A stretch of DNA of 41,425 nucleotides from Acidimicrobiaceae bacterium (GTDB lineage Bacteria; Actinomycetota; Acidimicrobiia; Acidimicrobiales; RAAP-2). The notes below the pieces were generated by a model. It worked only from the letters and a program-made list of their open reading frames with translations. It ran no database searches and was not told the DNA's origin. Below, in pieces: positions 1 through 7,606 of the stretch (position 1 is the first letter of the stretch; each line of letters starts with the position of its first letter). The DNA is taken from positions 1-41,425 of the forward strand of contig PKYQ01000032.1 of the NCBI GenBank assembly GCA_003133685.1, written 5' to 3'. Made by a program: the position numbers and the translations under genes.

Positions 1-52
1 TGACACTGACCGCTGGTCTCTAGTCGGTCATTTAGAGCATCGGAGACACGCT

Positions 53-277
53 GTGGTGATTTCATTGAACATAGTATTCGCGCTAATAGGTATTGCGGTT
101 GCGGTGGTTCCCGGAATAGTGGCGCTTCACCTGGAGTCGCTGGACGGGCGCGGCCGCACCGAGCCGCTTGAGACAGCCGCGTCCTCCCCCGCAGTACAAC
201 TTGGTTCGTGCCCGTACTGCGATGAAGTGCTCGGCTGGCTCGTGCCGCTCCCCACCCTTGATGTTGCCACGGTTTGA
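53..277 (+). CDS. Putative small membrane protein with CPYC motif
   Basis: A 74-residue frame starting at GTG, with GGAG at 42-45 seven bases upstream. Residues 4-27 form one hydrophobic helix, followed by a polar stretch and a C-terminal CPYC pair (around residues 53-56). I do not recognise a family. The helix and Cys pair faintly recall the start of prepilin peptidases, but the rest of that enzyme is absent. The frame ends in TGA followed at once by a second TGA. After these stops the same frame is open again for about 30 codons, so it could be the front of a broken gene. The main reasons to list it are the ribosome binding site and the clean helix. Confidence 0.25.
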   Translation: MVISLNIVFALIGIAVAVVPGIVALHLESLDGRGRTEPLETAASSPAVQLGSCPYCDEVLGWLVPLPTLDVATV

Positions 278-534
278 TGAGACGTCTCGAGCGGGGCATG
301 TCTGCAAGACACCGACCACCTGGGACAGTTCGCGACCGACATTCAGAGCGACCTCGTCAGAGCCGAATTCCTTCTTCGGGGACGGTGAACAAAGCACGTG
401 AAGCATCTGTTCACGGTTCTCGAATTTGAGTTTGCGAATCACATGGGCAATGTGGGTCCGTCGTCAAAGTTTTTCTACGTGCAGGTGCTCGGTTGCGACA
501 TTTTCTCACGCCGGATCGGAGCGTTTGGCTCGCA

Positions 535-589
535 AGTTTGGGCGCCTATGGGCACTTCTTGACATAGTTTGCGCACTCATGGGCACTTC
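535..589. repeat. Imperfect 24-bp direct repeat
   Basis: Two 24-base copies, at 535-558 and 566-589, are offset by 31 bases and match at 20 of 24 positions. Each ends in ATGGGCACTTC. It lies in the low-coding stretch near the tRNA gene. It may be a small duplication inside decayed DNA. Confidence 0.5.
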
Positions 590-671
590 ACAGAGGACAC
601 TCGTGGTTACTGATGATTAATCGTGGTCATTCGAAAGTGCTTGAAGCCATTGCACTCTCAACGAAAAACCG

Positions 672-745
<74 letters not shown>

Positions 746-797
746 ACGTCTCGTGCGAGACCCGAAAGAGTCTAGGCCACGCCATTAACGTGGAGAG

Positions 798-1172
798 GTG
801 GAGGCGACGTTTTACGACCAGGTCGGTGGTCACGCGTTCTTTGAGCGCCTCGTCGAGAACTTCTACGCCCAGGTCGAACATGACGAACTCCTTCGCCCGA
901 TGTATCCCGAGGACCTGAGCGATTCGAAGCGTCATTTTGAGATGTTCTTGGAGCAGTACTGGGGTGGTCCGAGAAGTTACTCCGAGCAACGCGGACATCC
1001 TCGACTTCGAATGCGCCACGCCCCATTTCGCATCAGTCGCGCGGCGCGCGACGCCTGGCTCGATTCCATGTCGAGCGCTTTGGAAATAGAACGAGCGGGT
1101 CTGAGCGACGAGCAGTTCAACGAGCTGTACGGCTATTTTGACATGGCCGCACATCAAATGCGCAATGTGTAG
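798..1172 (+). CDS. glbO: Group II truncated hemoglobin (GlbO type)
   Basis: A cytosolic heme protein of 124 residues, matching the usual length of mycobacterial truncated hemoglobin O. The haem-pocket residues of that group are visible: Tyr23 (B10), Tyr36 (CD1), proximal His74 within RMRHAPFRI, and Trp87 (G8) in RDAW. The block from [17 protein letters not shown] to RDAWL (residues 50-88) is nearly identical to GlbO as I remember it. The family binds O2, NO and peroxide and is tied to respiration and redox protection. The GTG start at 798 follows GGAGAG. The gene stands alone, with about 70 bases before the next gene. Confidence 0.95.
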   Translation: MEATFYDQVGGHAFFERLVENFYAQVEHDELLRPMYPEDLSDSKRHFEMFLEQYWGGPRSYSEQRGHPRLRMRHAPFRISRAARDAWLDSMSSALEIERAGLSDEQFNELYGYFDMAAHQMRNV

Positions 1173-1241
1173 TGACGAAGTTCACACGACATTCACGGCC
1201 AATGTCGTGATTTCTCACCCGAGAGTCTTTACGCTTGAAGT

Positions 1242-1814
1242 GTGCCACCACGAATGATTTTGCGAGAGGGCGAGGTGAAGATCATCTCGGTGACCCCGGT
1301 GGCTCGCGGAACGATTCGGCCGTGCGTCACTGGCATCGTCTTGCTCGCACTGGTGATTTTTGGTGCGAAGCACGTGCACCTGATCCACGAACACGAGATG
1401 TTGTTGGGGCTCATCTTCGCGGGCCCCTTCGCTCTGGTGGCCCTGACGCGCACGTGGCGCTGGCGCTCGCACAAGGTACACGTCACGAACGAGCGAATTG
1501 TCCTTGAGGGCGGCGTCTTGCACCACCAGCGCAGCACCGTTGATCTGCGCGACGTCGTGGCGCTGCGCGTCGACCAACGAGTCTCCGAGCGCCTTACGAG
1601 GCGCGGCGTCGTCGTCCTGGAGACGAACGCGGGATCGATCATGATCGGCAAACTGCGCCACCCCGGCGCACTCGTTCGCCTCATTGACGCCGAACGGGCC
1701 AACATTTACGTCGACCCGGTGCCCTTCGACACCGTCTTCGGCTACGAAGAGCCGGAGCCCTTCGATTATGAGGTACGTCCCCGGCGTCGAGGGAATAATT
1801 CCTCCTTTGAATGA
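1242..1814 (+). CDS. PH-domain (bPH2/YdbS-like) membrane protein
   Basis: A 190-residue protein with two hydrophobic helices near residues 30-48 and 54-69, then a bacterial PH-like domain. That domain has the typical opening VHVTNERIVLEGG (79-91) and a second strand set around DLRDVVALRV and GVVVLETNAGSIMIG. This is the YdbS/bPH2 layout: a membrane anchor followed by a cytoplasmic PH fold of uncertain ligand. The C-terminus is acidic, then Arg-rich. GTG at 1242 and ATG at 1254 are both possible starts. No enzymatic function can be assigned. Confidence 0.75.
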   Translation: MPPRMILREGEVKIISVTPVARGTIRPCVTGIVLLALVIFGAKHVHLIHEHEMLLGLIFAGPFALVALTRTWRWRSHKVHVTNERIVLEGGVLHHQRSTVDLRDVVALRVDQRVSERLTRRGVVVLETNAGSIMIGKLRHPGALVRLIDAERANIYVDPVPFDTVFGYEEPEPFDYEVRPRRRGNNSSFE

Positions 1815-1843
1815 GTTGAAAAATCTCCAAGTACCGTGACACA

Positions 1844-2059
1844 GTGACTACGCGCTACCGATGCACCGCCTGTGGAAATCTCACGCGATTCGACGTGGTG
1901 GAGACAACGTCAATTCGAGCCTTCCACCACTTCACGGTGGGCGGCGATCTGACAGTCGAAGAACCCGAGATCATCGCGAAGAATATTGACTCAGTGACCT
2001 GTCGTTGGTGTGGCCATGGACGGGCGGTCGAACCGATCGTCGAATCCAGTGACGTCTGA
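1844..2059 (+). CDS. Small zinc-ribbon protein
   Basis: A 71-residue protein with two Cys pairs, Cys7-x2-Cys10 (CTAC) and Cys53-x2-Cys56 (CRWCGHG), separated by a beta-rich middle. This is the arrangement of a zinc ribbon. I recognise no named family. It starts with GTG. The next gene, starting at 2049, overlaps its end by 11 bases, so the two are probably translated together. A role in binding nucleic acid or protein is inference from the fold only. Confidence 0.7.
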   Translation: MTTRYRCTACGNLTRFDVVETTSIRAFHHFTVGGDLTVEEPEIIAKNIDSVTCRWCGHGRAVEPIVESSDV

Positions 2060-2462
2060 ATTCGGCGCTCGTTCCTTCGATCGAGCGCGCGAGCGCGCCG
2101 CTCCCAACGCACTGAACGGTCACTGGTCCGGCGGTGCGGAGCTCACAGTTGATTTGACGGAGGTGACGCTGGTCGTTGCGATAAAATCCCACTGCGACGG
2201 CTGTCGAGATTTCATCAACGCGGACGTGAGCGACCTGCGAGTTCCGGTCCTCGTCATCAGCGCTGACGAGGACATTTCGTCGGAGTGGCGCGACGCCCGT
2301 CAGCCAGTGTTCGTATCGCCGGAAGCCTTTCGTCTCCTCGACGTCCGTTGGCCACCCTTCTACGTGCTGATCGATCCGGTGGCCCGTCGCGTGGTGAGCG
2401 AAGGCGTCGTCTTCGCAGTCCCACAGGTGGCGGGGGAGATTGGCCCGTATCTCGACGTCTGA
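2049..2462 (+). CDS. Thioredoxin-like protein with CDGC motif
   Basis: About 137 residues. The frame extends upstream to GTG 2010, but GTG 2049 gives only a short overlap with the previous gene and is preferred. After a divergent N-terminus the pattern is thioredoxin-like: a strand (TLVVAIKS), a CDGC active-site-like motif (Cys49, Cys52) starting a helix, a strand (PVLVISAD), then PPFYVLIDP with the proline usual before the last strands. The spacing matches a redox or scaffold thioredoxin fold. Substrate unknown. It sits between two other Cys-pair proteins, which suggests redox or metal handling, but this is inference. Confidence 0.6.
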   Translation: MTSEFGARSFDRARERAAPNALNGHWSGGAELTVDLTEVTLVVAIKSHCDGCRDFINADVSDLRVPVLVISADEDISSEWRDARQPVFVSPEAFRLLDVRWPPFYVLIDPVARRVVSEGVVFAVPQVAGEIGPYLDV

Positions 2463-2509
2463 CGTGTCACAGGCCGAGGCCAGAGTTGTGGAAAGCGAAG
2501 GGTGCCACA

Positions 2510-2722
2510 ATGAGCAACGAGATCGAACTTTCAATTAGCTGTAATGACTGTGTGCGGCGCGGCACGCCCGACTGTGCGGACTGTCTGGTCAGTTTCGTAC
2601 TCGGTGAAGAACCCGATGAACTCGTGATGACCGCCGAAGAGGCCGACGTCGTCCAGCTCTTCACGTCCCAGGGCATGATGCCGCGACTGAAGTTTCAACA
2701 CCGTTCCACGACGGGGGATTAA
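2510..2722 (+). CDS. Small four-cysteine protein
   Basis: Starting at ATG 2510, with GAAAGCGAAGGG upstream, the product is 70 residues. Four cysteines are packed as Cys11-x2-Cys14-x7-Cys22-x2-Cys25, a spacing that could hold zinc or an iron-sulfur cluster. The rest is acidic, with a predicted helix around residues 39-55. I do not know a named family. It lies 34 bases before the pimB-like gene and may belong to the same transcript. Confidence 0.65.
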   Translation: MSNEIELSISCNDCVRRGTPDCADCLVSFVLGEEPDELVMTAEEADVVQLFTSQGMMPRLKFQHRSTTGD

Positions 2723-2756
2723 TCGCTCGCGCGACGGTCTTGACTAGTTTGGTGCG

Positions 2757-3917
2757 ATGACGCGCCACTTACTGGTGACCAACGATTACCCCCCAAAAAC
2801 CGGCGGAATTCAGGTCTATCTCCATGAACTGTGGCGTCGACTCGAGCCCGAGCGAGCCGTCGTCGTGACCGCGAGTTCGGCCCCGAACACCGAGGCGTTT
2901 GACGCAGCCTCAGAGATCGTCGTCGAACGGGTCCCCGAGAAGACGCTCTTCTTGCCCACCTGGCGCGCCAAGCGGGCCATCGAATCGGCGATCGAGCGCC
3001 ACCAACCCGACCTGGTCCTGCTCGACCCGGCGTGGCCGCTCGGACTGCTCGGGCCGCGACTGTCCGTTCCCTACGGCGTGGTCGTGCACGGATCGGAAGT
3101 GACGGTGCCCGGGCGCCTGCCCATCGTGGCCTCGTCGCTGCGCTACGTACTGAAGCACGCCGCCGTCGCGATCTGCGCCGGTTCGTACCCGGAGTCCGAG
3201 GTGCGGCGCATCGCGGCGGAGTACGCGCCGCCGATCATCCAAGTGCCGCCGGGTGTCGACACCCGACGGTTCACGCCGCTCGATCTGTCGCGTCGCAACG
3301 AGGTACGCCAATCGCTCGGACTCGACCCGACGGCTTTTCTCGTCAGCTCGTACTCTCGCCTCGTGCCGCGCAAGGGAATGGACACACTGATTCGTGCAGC
3401 GACTCGGCTCAAGGCGAAGTTCCCGAATCTCCAGGTCGCAATCGGCGGTACCGGTCGCGATGAGAAACGCCTGCACCAGCTCGCGAAGCGACTGGATGCG
3501 CCTGTGGTCTTCCTCGGTCACGTGCCCGACGACGCACTAAACGAGTGGCTTGGAGCGAGCGACCTCATGGTGATGGACTGTCGGAGTCGTTGGCTGGGAC
3601 TCGAACAAGAGGGTTTCGGAATCGTCTTCGTTGAAGCGGCCGCCACGGGCGTCGCCCAGATCGCGGGTCGTTCTGGCGGTAGTCACGAGGCCGTGCAAAA
3701 CGGCGTGACCGGATTCGTCGTTGGCGATTCGCGCAGTGACGACCTGCTCGCCAAGGCCATTCGAACGTTGATGATGGACGACGAACGACGACGCGAGTTT
3801 GGTCGGGCCTCCCGGGCGATTGCCGTCGAGCAATTCGATTGGAACACATTGGCCGTTCGACTCTCCAGCGAACTCGCGCCCTACGACAATTTTGGCCTCG
3901 CAAACCGTCTGCCCTAG
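2757..3917 (+). CDS. pimB: GT4 glycosyltransferase, PimB-like
   Basis: A 386-residue GT-B fold, retaining glycosyltransferase of family 4. The N-terminal half has the acceptor-side loop GGIQVY (17-22) and HGSE near residue 113. The C-terminal half has the nucleotide-sugar site SRLVPRKG (Arg205, Lys206) and the E-x7-E signature (Glu285 and Glu293 in EQEGFGIVFVEAAATG). The closest match I recognise is the actinobacterial PimB, which adds the second mannose to phosphatidylinositol mannosides from GDP-mannose at the membrane. An SRPBCC gene next door matches the neighbourhood of M. tuberculosis pimB (Rv2188c, Rv2185c). Another alpha-mannosyl or glucosyl specificity cannot be excluded. Confidence 0.8.
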   Translation: MTRHLLVTNDYPPKTGGIQVYLHELWRRLEPERAVVVTASSAPNTEAFDAASEIVVERVPEKTLFLPTWRAKRAIESAIERHQPDLVLLDPAWPLGLLGPRLSVPYGVVVHGSEVTVPGRLPIVASSLRYVLKHAAVAICAGSYPESEVRRIAAEYAPPIIQVPPGVDTRRFTPLDLSRRNEVRQSLGLDPTAFLVSSYSRLVPRKGMDTLIRAATRLKAKFPNLQVAIGGTGRDEKRLHQLAKRLDAPVVFLGHVPDDALNEWLGASDLMVMDCRSRWLGLEQEGFGIVFVEAAATGVAQIAGRSGGSHEAVQNGVTGFVVGDSRSDDLLAKAIRTLMMDDERRREFGRASRAIAVEQFDWNTLAVRLSSELAPYDNFGLANRLP

Positions 3918-3937
3918 GGTGAGAGTGAGGAGGTGCG

Positions 3938-4378
3938 GTGTCACAACGAGCCACGGAATCGATCACGGTCAACGCGTCGCCTGAAACCATCTACGCGGTG
4001 GTCACGGACTTTGAGCACTATGCGGACTGGGTGTCGGACCTCAAGCGCATCGAGGTCGTGACCCGCGACGACCAGGGACGAGCGCTCGAAGTGGAGTTCC
4101 GCGCGGCCGCCTTTGGTCGCTCGACCACCTACACGCTGCACTACGACTACGCCCAGGCGCCGAGCGAGCTGTCCTGGCGCCAGGTCCAGGGCGACCTGAC
4201 CGAAACCCTGAATGGTCGCTATAAATTCGAGGCCAACGGCGACGACACCAAGGTCACCTACGACCTCGAGGTCGAACTGCTGGTCCCGATTCCCACGTTC
4301 ATTAAATCCCGGGCGGCGTACCGCATCCAAACTCAGGCTCTTCGCGAGCTGAAGGCGCAGGCCGAGCAACTGCGATGA
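3938..4378 (+). CDS. SRPBCC / polyketide cyclase-like protein
   Basis: A 146-residue single-domain START-like protein. The opening ESITVNASPETIYAVVTDF and the pattern FEHYADWVSDLKRIEV are typical of the Cyclase/COQ10-like SRPBCC family, which forms a deep hydrophobic cavity for lipids or polyketides. No catalytic residues can be named. It starts at GTG, 20 bases after the pimB-like gene, and its stop overlaps the glucokinase start by ATGA. This suggests one transcript. Its partner in mycobacteria also lies near pimB, so a lipid-handling role is plausible. Confidence 0.8.
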   Translation: MSQRATESITVNASPETIYAVVTDFEHYADWVSDLKRIEVVTRDDQGRALEVEFRAAAFGRSTTYTLHYDYAQAPSELSWRQVQGDLTETLNGRYKFEANGDDTKVTYDLEVELLVPIPTFIKSRAAYRIQTQALRELKAQAEQLR

Positions 4379-5346
4379 TCGACGTCGCGATCGGCGTTGA
4401 CGTCGGGGGAACGAAAGCGTTGGCCCTGTTGGTGGCCCGCGACGGTCGCGTCCTCGCCGAAGCCCAAGCCCCGACGCCGCACCTGCACAGCGAGAACGTC
4501 GGCACGCCGACCGCGAACGTCGTGACCGAACTGATCAAGGAGCTGAGTGCACGCCAGGGTCTCGATCCGTCGAATGTGCCGGTCTGCATCGGCTTACCGG
4601 GCATGATGCGCCGCGACGGACGTCTGGTCTACGCGCCGAATCTTCAATCGGCGTCGGGCGCGGACTTAGGGGCACTGCTCGGGGCGGCGTTGGCGAGCTC
4701 GATGGTGTTCTGTGAGAACGACGCCAACTGCGCGGCGCTCTGTGAACACGAATGGGGCGCCGGGCGCGGCATCGATGACTTCGTGATGGTGACGTTGGGC
4801 ACGGGCATCGGCGGCGGTGTCATCGCCGACGGGAACCTCATTCGCGGCCACAGTGGCTTCGCCGGAGAGATCGGTCACATGGTCGTCGTCGCACGAGGGG
4901 CCGCCTGTCACTGCGGCAGTCACGGTTGTTGGGAGCGCTACGCCTCGGGCGGGGGACTTAATCGCCTGACGCGCGAAGCGGCGATCGAAGGGCGACTCCC
5001 GACGCTGGTCGCCCAACGCGGTAACGCCGCGGCGGTGCGCGCCGAAGACGTGACGGCCGCCGCCGCGCAGAACCTCGATGAGGCCGTGGTGTTGATGAAG
5101 GAGATCGGGTGGTGGCTCGCGCTCGGACTGGCGAACCTGGCGGCGATCCTCGACTGCGGGCATTTCGTCATCGGCGGGGGACTGTCCATCGCCTCGGAAC
5201 TGGTGTTGCCGTCGGCGCGCGAGTATCTCGTTGACCTCGTCGAGGGCTACCGCGCCCGACCGGCGATCACCGTGACCCCCTCGATGTTCGGACCTCGCTC
5301 GGGCGCGATGGGCGCCGCGCTCGTGGCCTTCGAACGCACGTCATGA
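4375..5346 (+). CDS. glk: ROK-family glucokinase
   Basis: A 323-residue cytosolic sugar kinase of the ROK family; the usual glucokinase length is about 315-325. Visible motifs are the phosphate loop DVGGTK (9-14), ENDAN with catalytic Asp116, TLGTGIGGG (140-148), and the ROK zinc site made of His168 (EIGHM) with Cys178, Cys180 and Cys185 in CHCGSHGCWE. The reaction is glucose plus ATP to glucose-6-phosphate. Use of polyphosphate cannot be judged from the sequence. It overlaps the genes on both sides by ATGA, so translation is coupled. Another hexose substrate is possible. Confidence 0.88.
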   Translation: MIDVAIGVDVGGTKALALLVARDGRVLAEAQAPTPHLHSENVGTPTANVVTELIKELSARQGLDPSNVPVCIGLPGMMRRDGRLVYAPNLQSASGADLGALLGAALASSMVFCENDANCAALCEHEWGAGRGIDDFVMVTLGTGIGGGVIADGNLIRGHSGFAGEIGHMVVVARGAACHCGSHGCWERYASGGGLNRLTREAAIEGRLPTLVAQRGNAAAVRAEDVTAAAAQNLDEAVVLMKEIGWWLALGLANLAAILDCGHFVIGGGLSIASELVLPSAREYLVDLVEGYRARPAITVTPSMFGPRSGAMGAALVAFERTS

Positions 5347-6023
5347 AACTCGGCGTCCTGCTCCCGACGTTTCGAAACGGCGCCGCGGACGCGTTCGCCT
5401 TCGCGGACCGAGCGGTCGACGCTGGCGTCGACGGCCTCTTCGCCTACGACCACCTCTGGCCGATGGGCTCGCCGACGCGGCCGTCGCTCGCGCCATTCCC
5501 ATTGCTCGCGGCGGTGGCGCGACGACACGACGGCGTCGTCGTCGGTCCATTGGTGGCGCGCGTCGGCCTCGTGGGAACGAACCATCTCGTCGAGCAGTAC
5601 CGGACGCTCGAGCGCATAGCCCCGTCGCGCGTGATCTGCGCCCTGGGCTCGGGCGACAAGCTCTCGGCGCCCGAGAACGAGGCTTACGACATTCCGGTGC
5701 GCAGCGCCGACGAACGCCGCGCACTCATGGCCGAGGCGGCGCGCGAATTGAACGACCAGATGCCGATCTGGTTCGGTGGTGGAAACGACGAGACGAATCG
5801 CGTGGCCCGAGAGGTCGGCGCGACGATCAACCTCTGGGACGCGTCGCCACGACGTGTTCGAGAAATGTCGACATCGGGCGACGTGAGTTGGGCCGGACCG
5901 GTGCCGCCCGACCTCGCGGCGACCCTGGACGCGGTGCGCGACGCCGGTGCGACGTGGGCGGTGTTCGCGCCCGACGTCAACGTCGAAGCGCTGCGACAGT
6001 GGCGCGACGCGAACAACGAGTAG
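5343..6023 (+). CDS. Short LLM-class (F420-type) oxidoreductase
   Basis: A luciferase-like TIM-barrel protein, opening MKLGVLLPTF with FAYDHLWP at strand 2, as in F420-dependent LLM enzymes. It has only 226 residues, against 280-350 for most of the family, and the middle barrel segments are shortened: the text passes from RVICALGSGD almost directly to MPIWFGGGNDETNRVA. The frame is intact and the ends look complete, so this is a compact form rather than a clear truncation. It overlaps the glucokinase gene by ATGA. The substrate is unknown. The TnpB element begins just after its stop. Confidence 0.75.
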   Translation: MKLGVLLPTFRNGAADAFAFADRAVDAGVDGLFAYDHLWPMGSPTRPSLAPFPLLAAVARRHDGVVVGPLVARVGLVGTNHLVEQYRTLERIAPSRVICALGSGDKLSAPENEAYDIPVRSADERRALMAEAARELNDQMPIWFGGGNDETNRVAREVGATINLWDASPRRVREMSTSGDVSWAGPVPPDLAATLDAVRDAGATWAVFAPDVNVEALRQWRDANNE

Positions 6024-6077
6024 TCAAGGTGTCTGCATACCGCTGATAAGTAACACCCCGTAAGTACTGTGCCGTAG

Positions 6078-7526
6078 ATGGACCAGCCCTACTCCTTACG
6101 AGCTGTAGTGGTGCCACTGGACCCAACGCCGGCCCAGGAACAGTTGCTCCGTAGCTACTGTGGAGCGTCCCGCTTCGCTTACAACTGGACCGTGGCGATT
6201 GCTAAGGCGAACCTAGACACGCGGGATGAAGAGCGTCGGTCGGGGATCAAAGAGGTCGACCTCACGAAGCTTTCTTGGTCTGCGTGGTCTATGACGCCAC
6301 TTTGGAACTCAGTGAAAGAGGAAGTCGCGCCGTGGCACCGCGACGTCACGAAGCACGCCCTTTGCAGTGGGGTGACCAACGCAGCGACTGCACTTAAGAA
6401 CTACAACGAGTCAAAGAAGGGGTTGCGTAAGGGCCAGCCCGTCGGATTCCCAAATTTCAAGAACCGTCACTCGAAGCAGTCGTTCACGCTGATCCAATTC
6501 GATCGGGTCGGGAATTGGTTTTCCGATGACTCCCGGCACGTTCGGCTCATTCTGCCCCGTTTCGCCACGGACCCTCGCATCACGCGGCGGCGTGAACAGC
6601 TCCAGTGGCTGCACACCACCGAGTCGCTTCGTCGCCTCAAAGGGAAAGTCATATCCGGTGAATGGACCGTCCAGTCGGTGACCATCTCATTCACCAGCGG
6701 TCGTTGGCAGGCATCGTTTTCGGTACGCCAGCACGTGATCTCGAGGCCCAGCGCCAAGCGGCGATTGGGCCCAATCGTCGGAGTCGATCTTGGAGTCAAG
6801 CATTTGGCCACTTTGACAGTGCCCGTTGTCGGCCTCAGTGGTGCCAGCGGGCACGTGACCAATCCGCGACATCTGGACGACGAGCTGGTTCGCCTCGCCA
6901 AACTCGATCGCCAACTGTCGCGCTGCGTGAGAGGGTCGAAGAACCACGCGCAACTCCGCTTACGCCGCCAGCGCCTCTACGGACGTATAGCCCGAACGAG
7001 AAACCTCTACTTGAATCGGCTCACCACAACGTTGGCCGGAAGTTTCGAGACCGTGGTGCTCGAAGACCTCAACATCGCGGGCATGGTGAAGAAGTCGAAG
7101 AAGAACACCGCAAAGGCGCTATCACGCTCAATCCTCGATGCCGGGTTCTTCGAGTTGCGACGTCAACTCACCTACAAGGCCGAGGATCGAGGACATCGCA
7201 TCGTCGTGAGGAATAAGTTCTACCCCTCTTCGAAGATGTGCTCTCACTGCGGCGAGACGAAAGCCAAGCTCGCTCTCAGTGATCGCGTCTTCGAATGCAG
7301 TAACTGTGGCATCAGTCTCGACCGGGACGTGAACGCCGCGCGCAACATCCGTGATGAGGGACTTCGCCTTCTCACCAACGAAGTATCAACCGTCGCGGGG
7401 CACCAACCCGAGACGCTAAACGCTGTCTCGAGGGACCGTGAGACTAAACCGCTAAGGCGGGGACGCGGGGACCGTTATCAGAGCAGAACCACGCAGCCAA
7501 TACGAGAATTTTCACCGTTGGCGTAG
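6078..7526 (+). CDS. tnpB: RNA-guided endonuclease TnpB
   Basis: A 482-residue TnpB (OrfB) protein, near the upper end of the usual size range. The N-terminal helix-turn-helix-like region has FAYNWTVAIAKA. The RuvC nuclease is intact: Asp237 in GVDLGVKHLATL, Glu329 in VVLEDLNIAGM, and Asp417 in DRDVNAARN. The zinc finger between the last two has Cys388/Cys391 and Cys407/Cys410. TnpB cuts DNA next to a short target-adjacent motif, guided by an RNA made from the element's right end. The last 60 codons are basic and low in conserved residues, as expected where the guide RNA overlaps the gene. With all catalytic residues present, it is not a dead TldR-type repressor. Confidence 0.93.
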   Translation: MDQPYSLRAVVVPLDPTPAQEQLLRSYCGASRFAYNWTVAIAKANLDTRDEERRSGIKEVDLTKLSWSAWSMTPLWNSVKEEVAPWHRDVTKHALCSGVTNAATALKNYNESKKGLRKGQPVGFPNFKNRHSKQSFTLIQFDRVGNWFSDDSRHVRLILPRFATDPRITRRREQLQWLHTTESLRRLKGKVISGEWTVQSVTISFTSGRWQASFSVRQHVISRPSAKRRLGPIVGVDLGVKHLATLTVPVVGLSGASGHVTNPRHLDDELVRLAKLDRQLSRCVRGSKNHAQLRLRRQRLYGRIARTRNLYLNRLTTTLAGSFETVVLEDLNIAGMVKKSKKNTAKALSRSILDAGFFELRRQLTYKAEDRGHRIVVRNKFYPSSKMCSHCGETKAKLALSDRVFECSNCGISLDRDVNAARNIRDEGLRLLTNEVSTVAGHQPETLNAVSRDRETKPLRRGRGDRYQSRTTQPIREFSPLA

Positions 7527-7540
7527 GTAGTGGAAGGGGT
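7400..7540 (+). ncRNA. Predicted TnpB guide RNA (reRNA/omega RNA) scaffold
   Basis: In this family the guide RNA scaffold spans the 3' end of tnpB and the right end of the element. Hairpins visible here are GTCTC/GAGAC (7425-7429 with 7440-7444), CCGC/GCGG (7449-7452 with 7457-7460), and the right-end pair GCCAA/TTGGC (7496-7500 with 7518-7522). The guide would be the roughly 16-20 bases just outside the element, toward the alaC promoter. The exact end is not fixed by the sequence alone. Position and structure are inference from the family; transcription is not shown. Confidence 0.4.
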
Positions 7541-7571
7541 GGGGGCAACGCCGCCCGAGTTCGGTCAGTGG

Positions 7572-7600
7572 TTCGCATGCTGATCGGACCTGTGTAAAAT
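7572..7600 (+). promoter_or_regulatory. Promoter of alaC, likely leaderless
   Basis: TTCGCA at 7572-7577, a 17-base spacer, and TAAAAT at 7595-7600. The expected transcription start falls on or next to the A of the alaC ATG at 7607. No ribosome binding site precedes that ATG. Together this suggests a leaderless mRNA, which is common in actinobacteria. The promoter lies just outside the right end of the TnpB element. Confidence 0.5.
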
Positions 7601-7606
7601 TTCTAG

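Larger units (their letters stand above)
1..671. other. Low-coding stretch beside tRNA-Gly
   Basis: About 670 bases with no convincing full-length gene on either strand. Short open frames are interrupted, and parts look less GC-rich than the neighbouring genes. It holds an inverted repeat with 6-base arms (TGACCG at 7-12, CGGTCA at 25-30), one small frame with a good ribosome binding site (53-277), and an imperfect direct repeat (535-589). It lies directly downstream of the 3' end of a minus-strand tRNA-Gly, the usual place for integrated elements. That makes a decayed island end possible, but no integrase or att duplication is visible. Confidence 0.4.
6024..7540 (+). mobile_element. IS200/IS605-type element with only tnpB
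   Basis: The segment contains one complete tnpB gene and no tnpA or serine recombinase, so it is a solitary, probably non-autonomous element. It sits between the LLM operon and alaC. Both ends are approximate. At the right end an imperfect inverted repeat pairs GCCAA (7496-7500) with TTGGC (7518-7522), plus AC/GT beyond a three-base bulge. This fits the subterminal hairpin TnpA enzymes recognise. The left end is somewhere in 6024-6077. No target-site duplication is expected for this family, and none is claimed. Confidence 0.75.

Noticed and set aside
83-442. A 119-residue minus-strand gene near the left edge
   Set aside because: The translation shows no domain or clear start signal, and it overlaps the better-supported small frame at 53-277 for most of its length.
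2010-2048. Upstream GTG start for the CDGC protein
   Set aside because: It would overlap the previous gene by 50 bases; GTG 2049 gives the usual short overlap.
6078-7526. Nuclease-dead TnpB repressor (TldR)
   Set aside because: All three RuvC acids and both zinc pairs are present.
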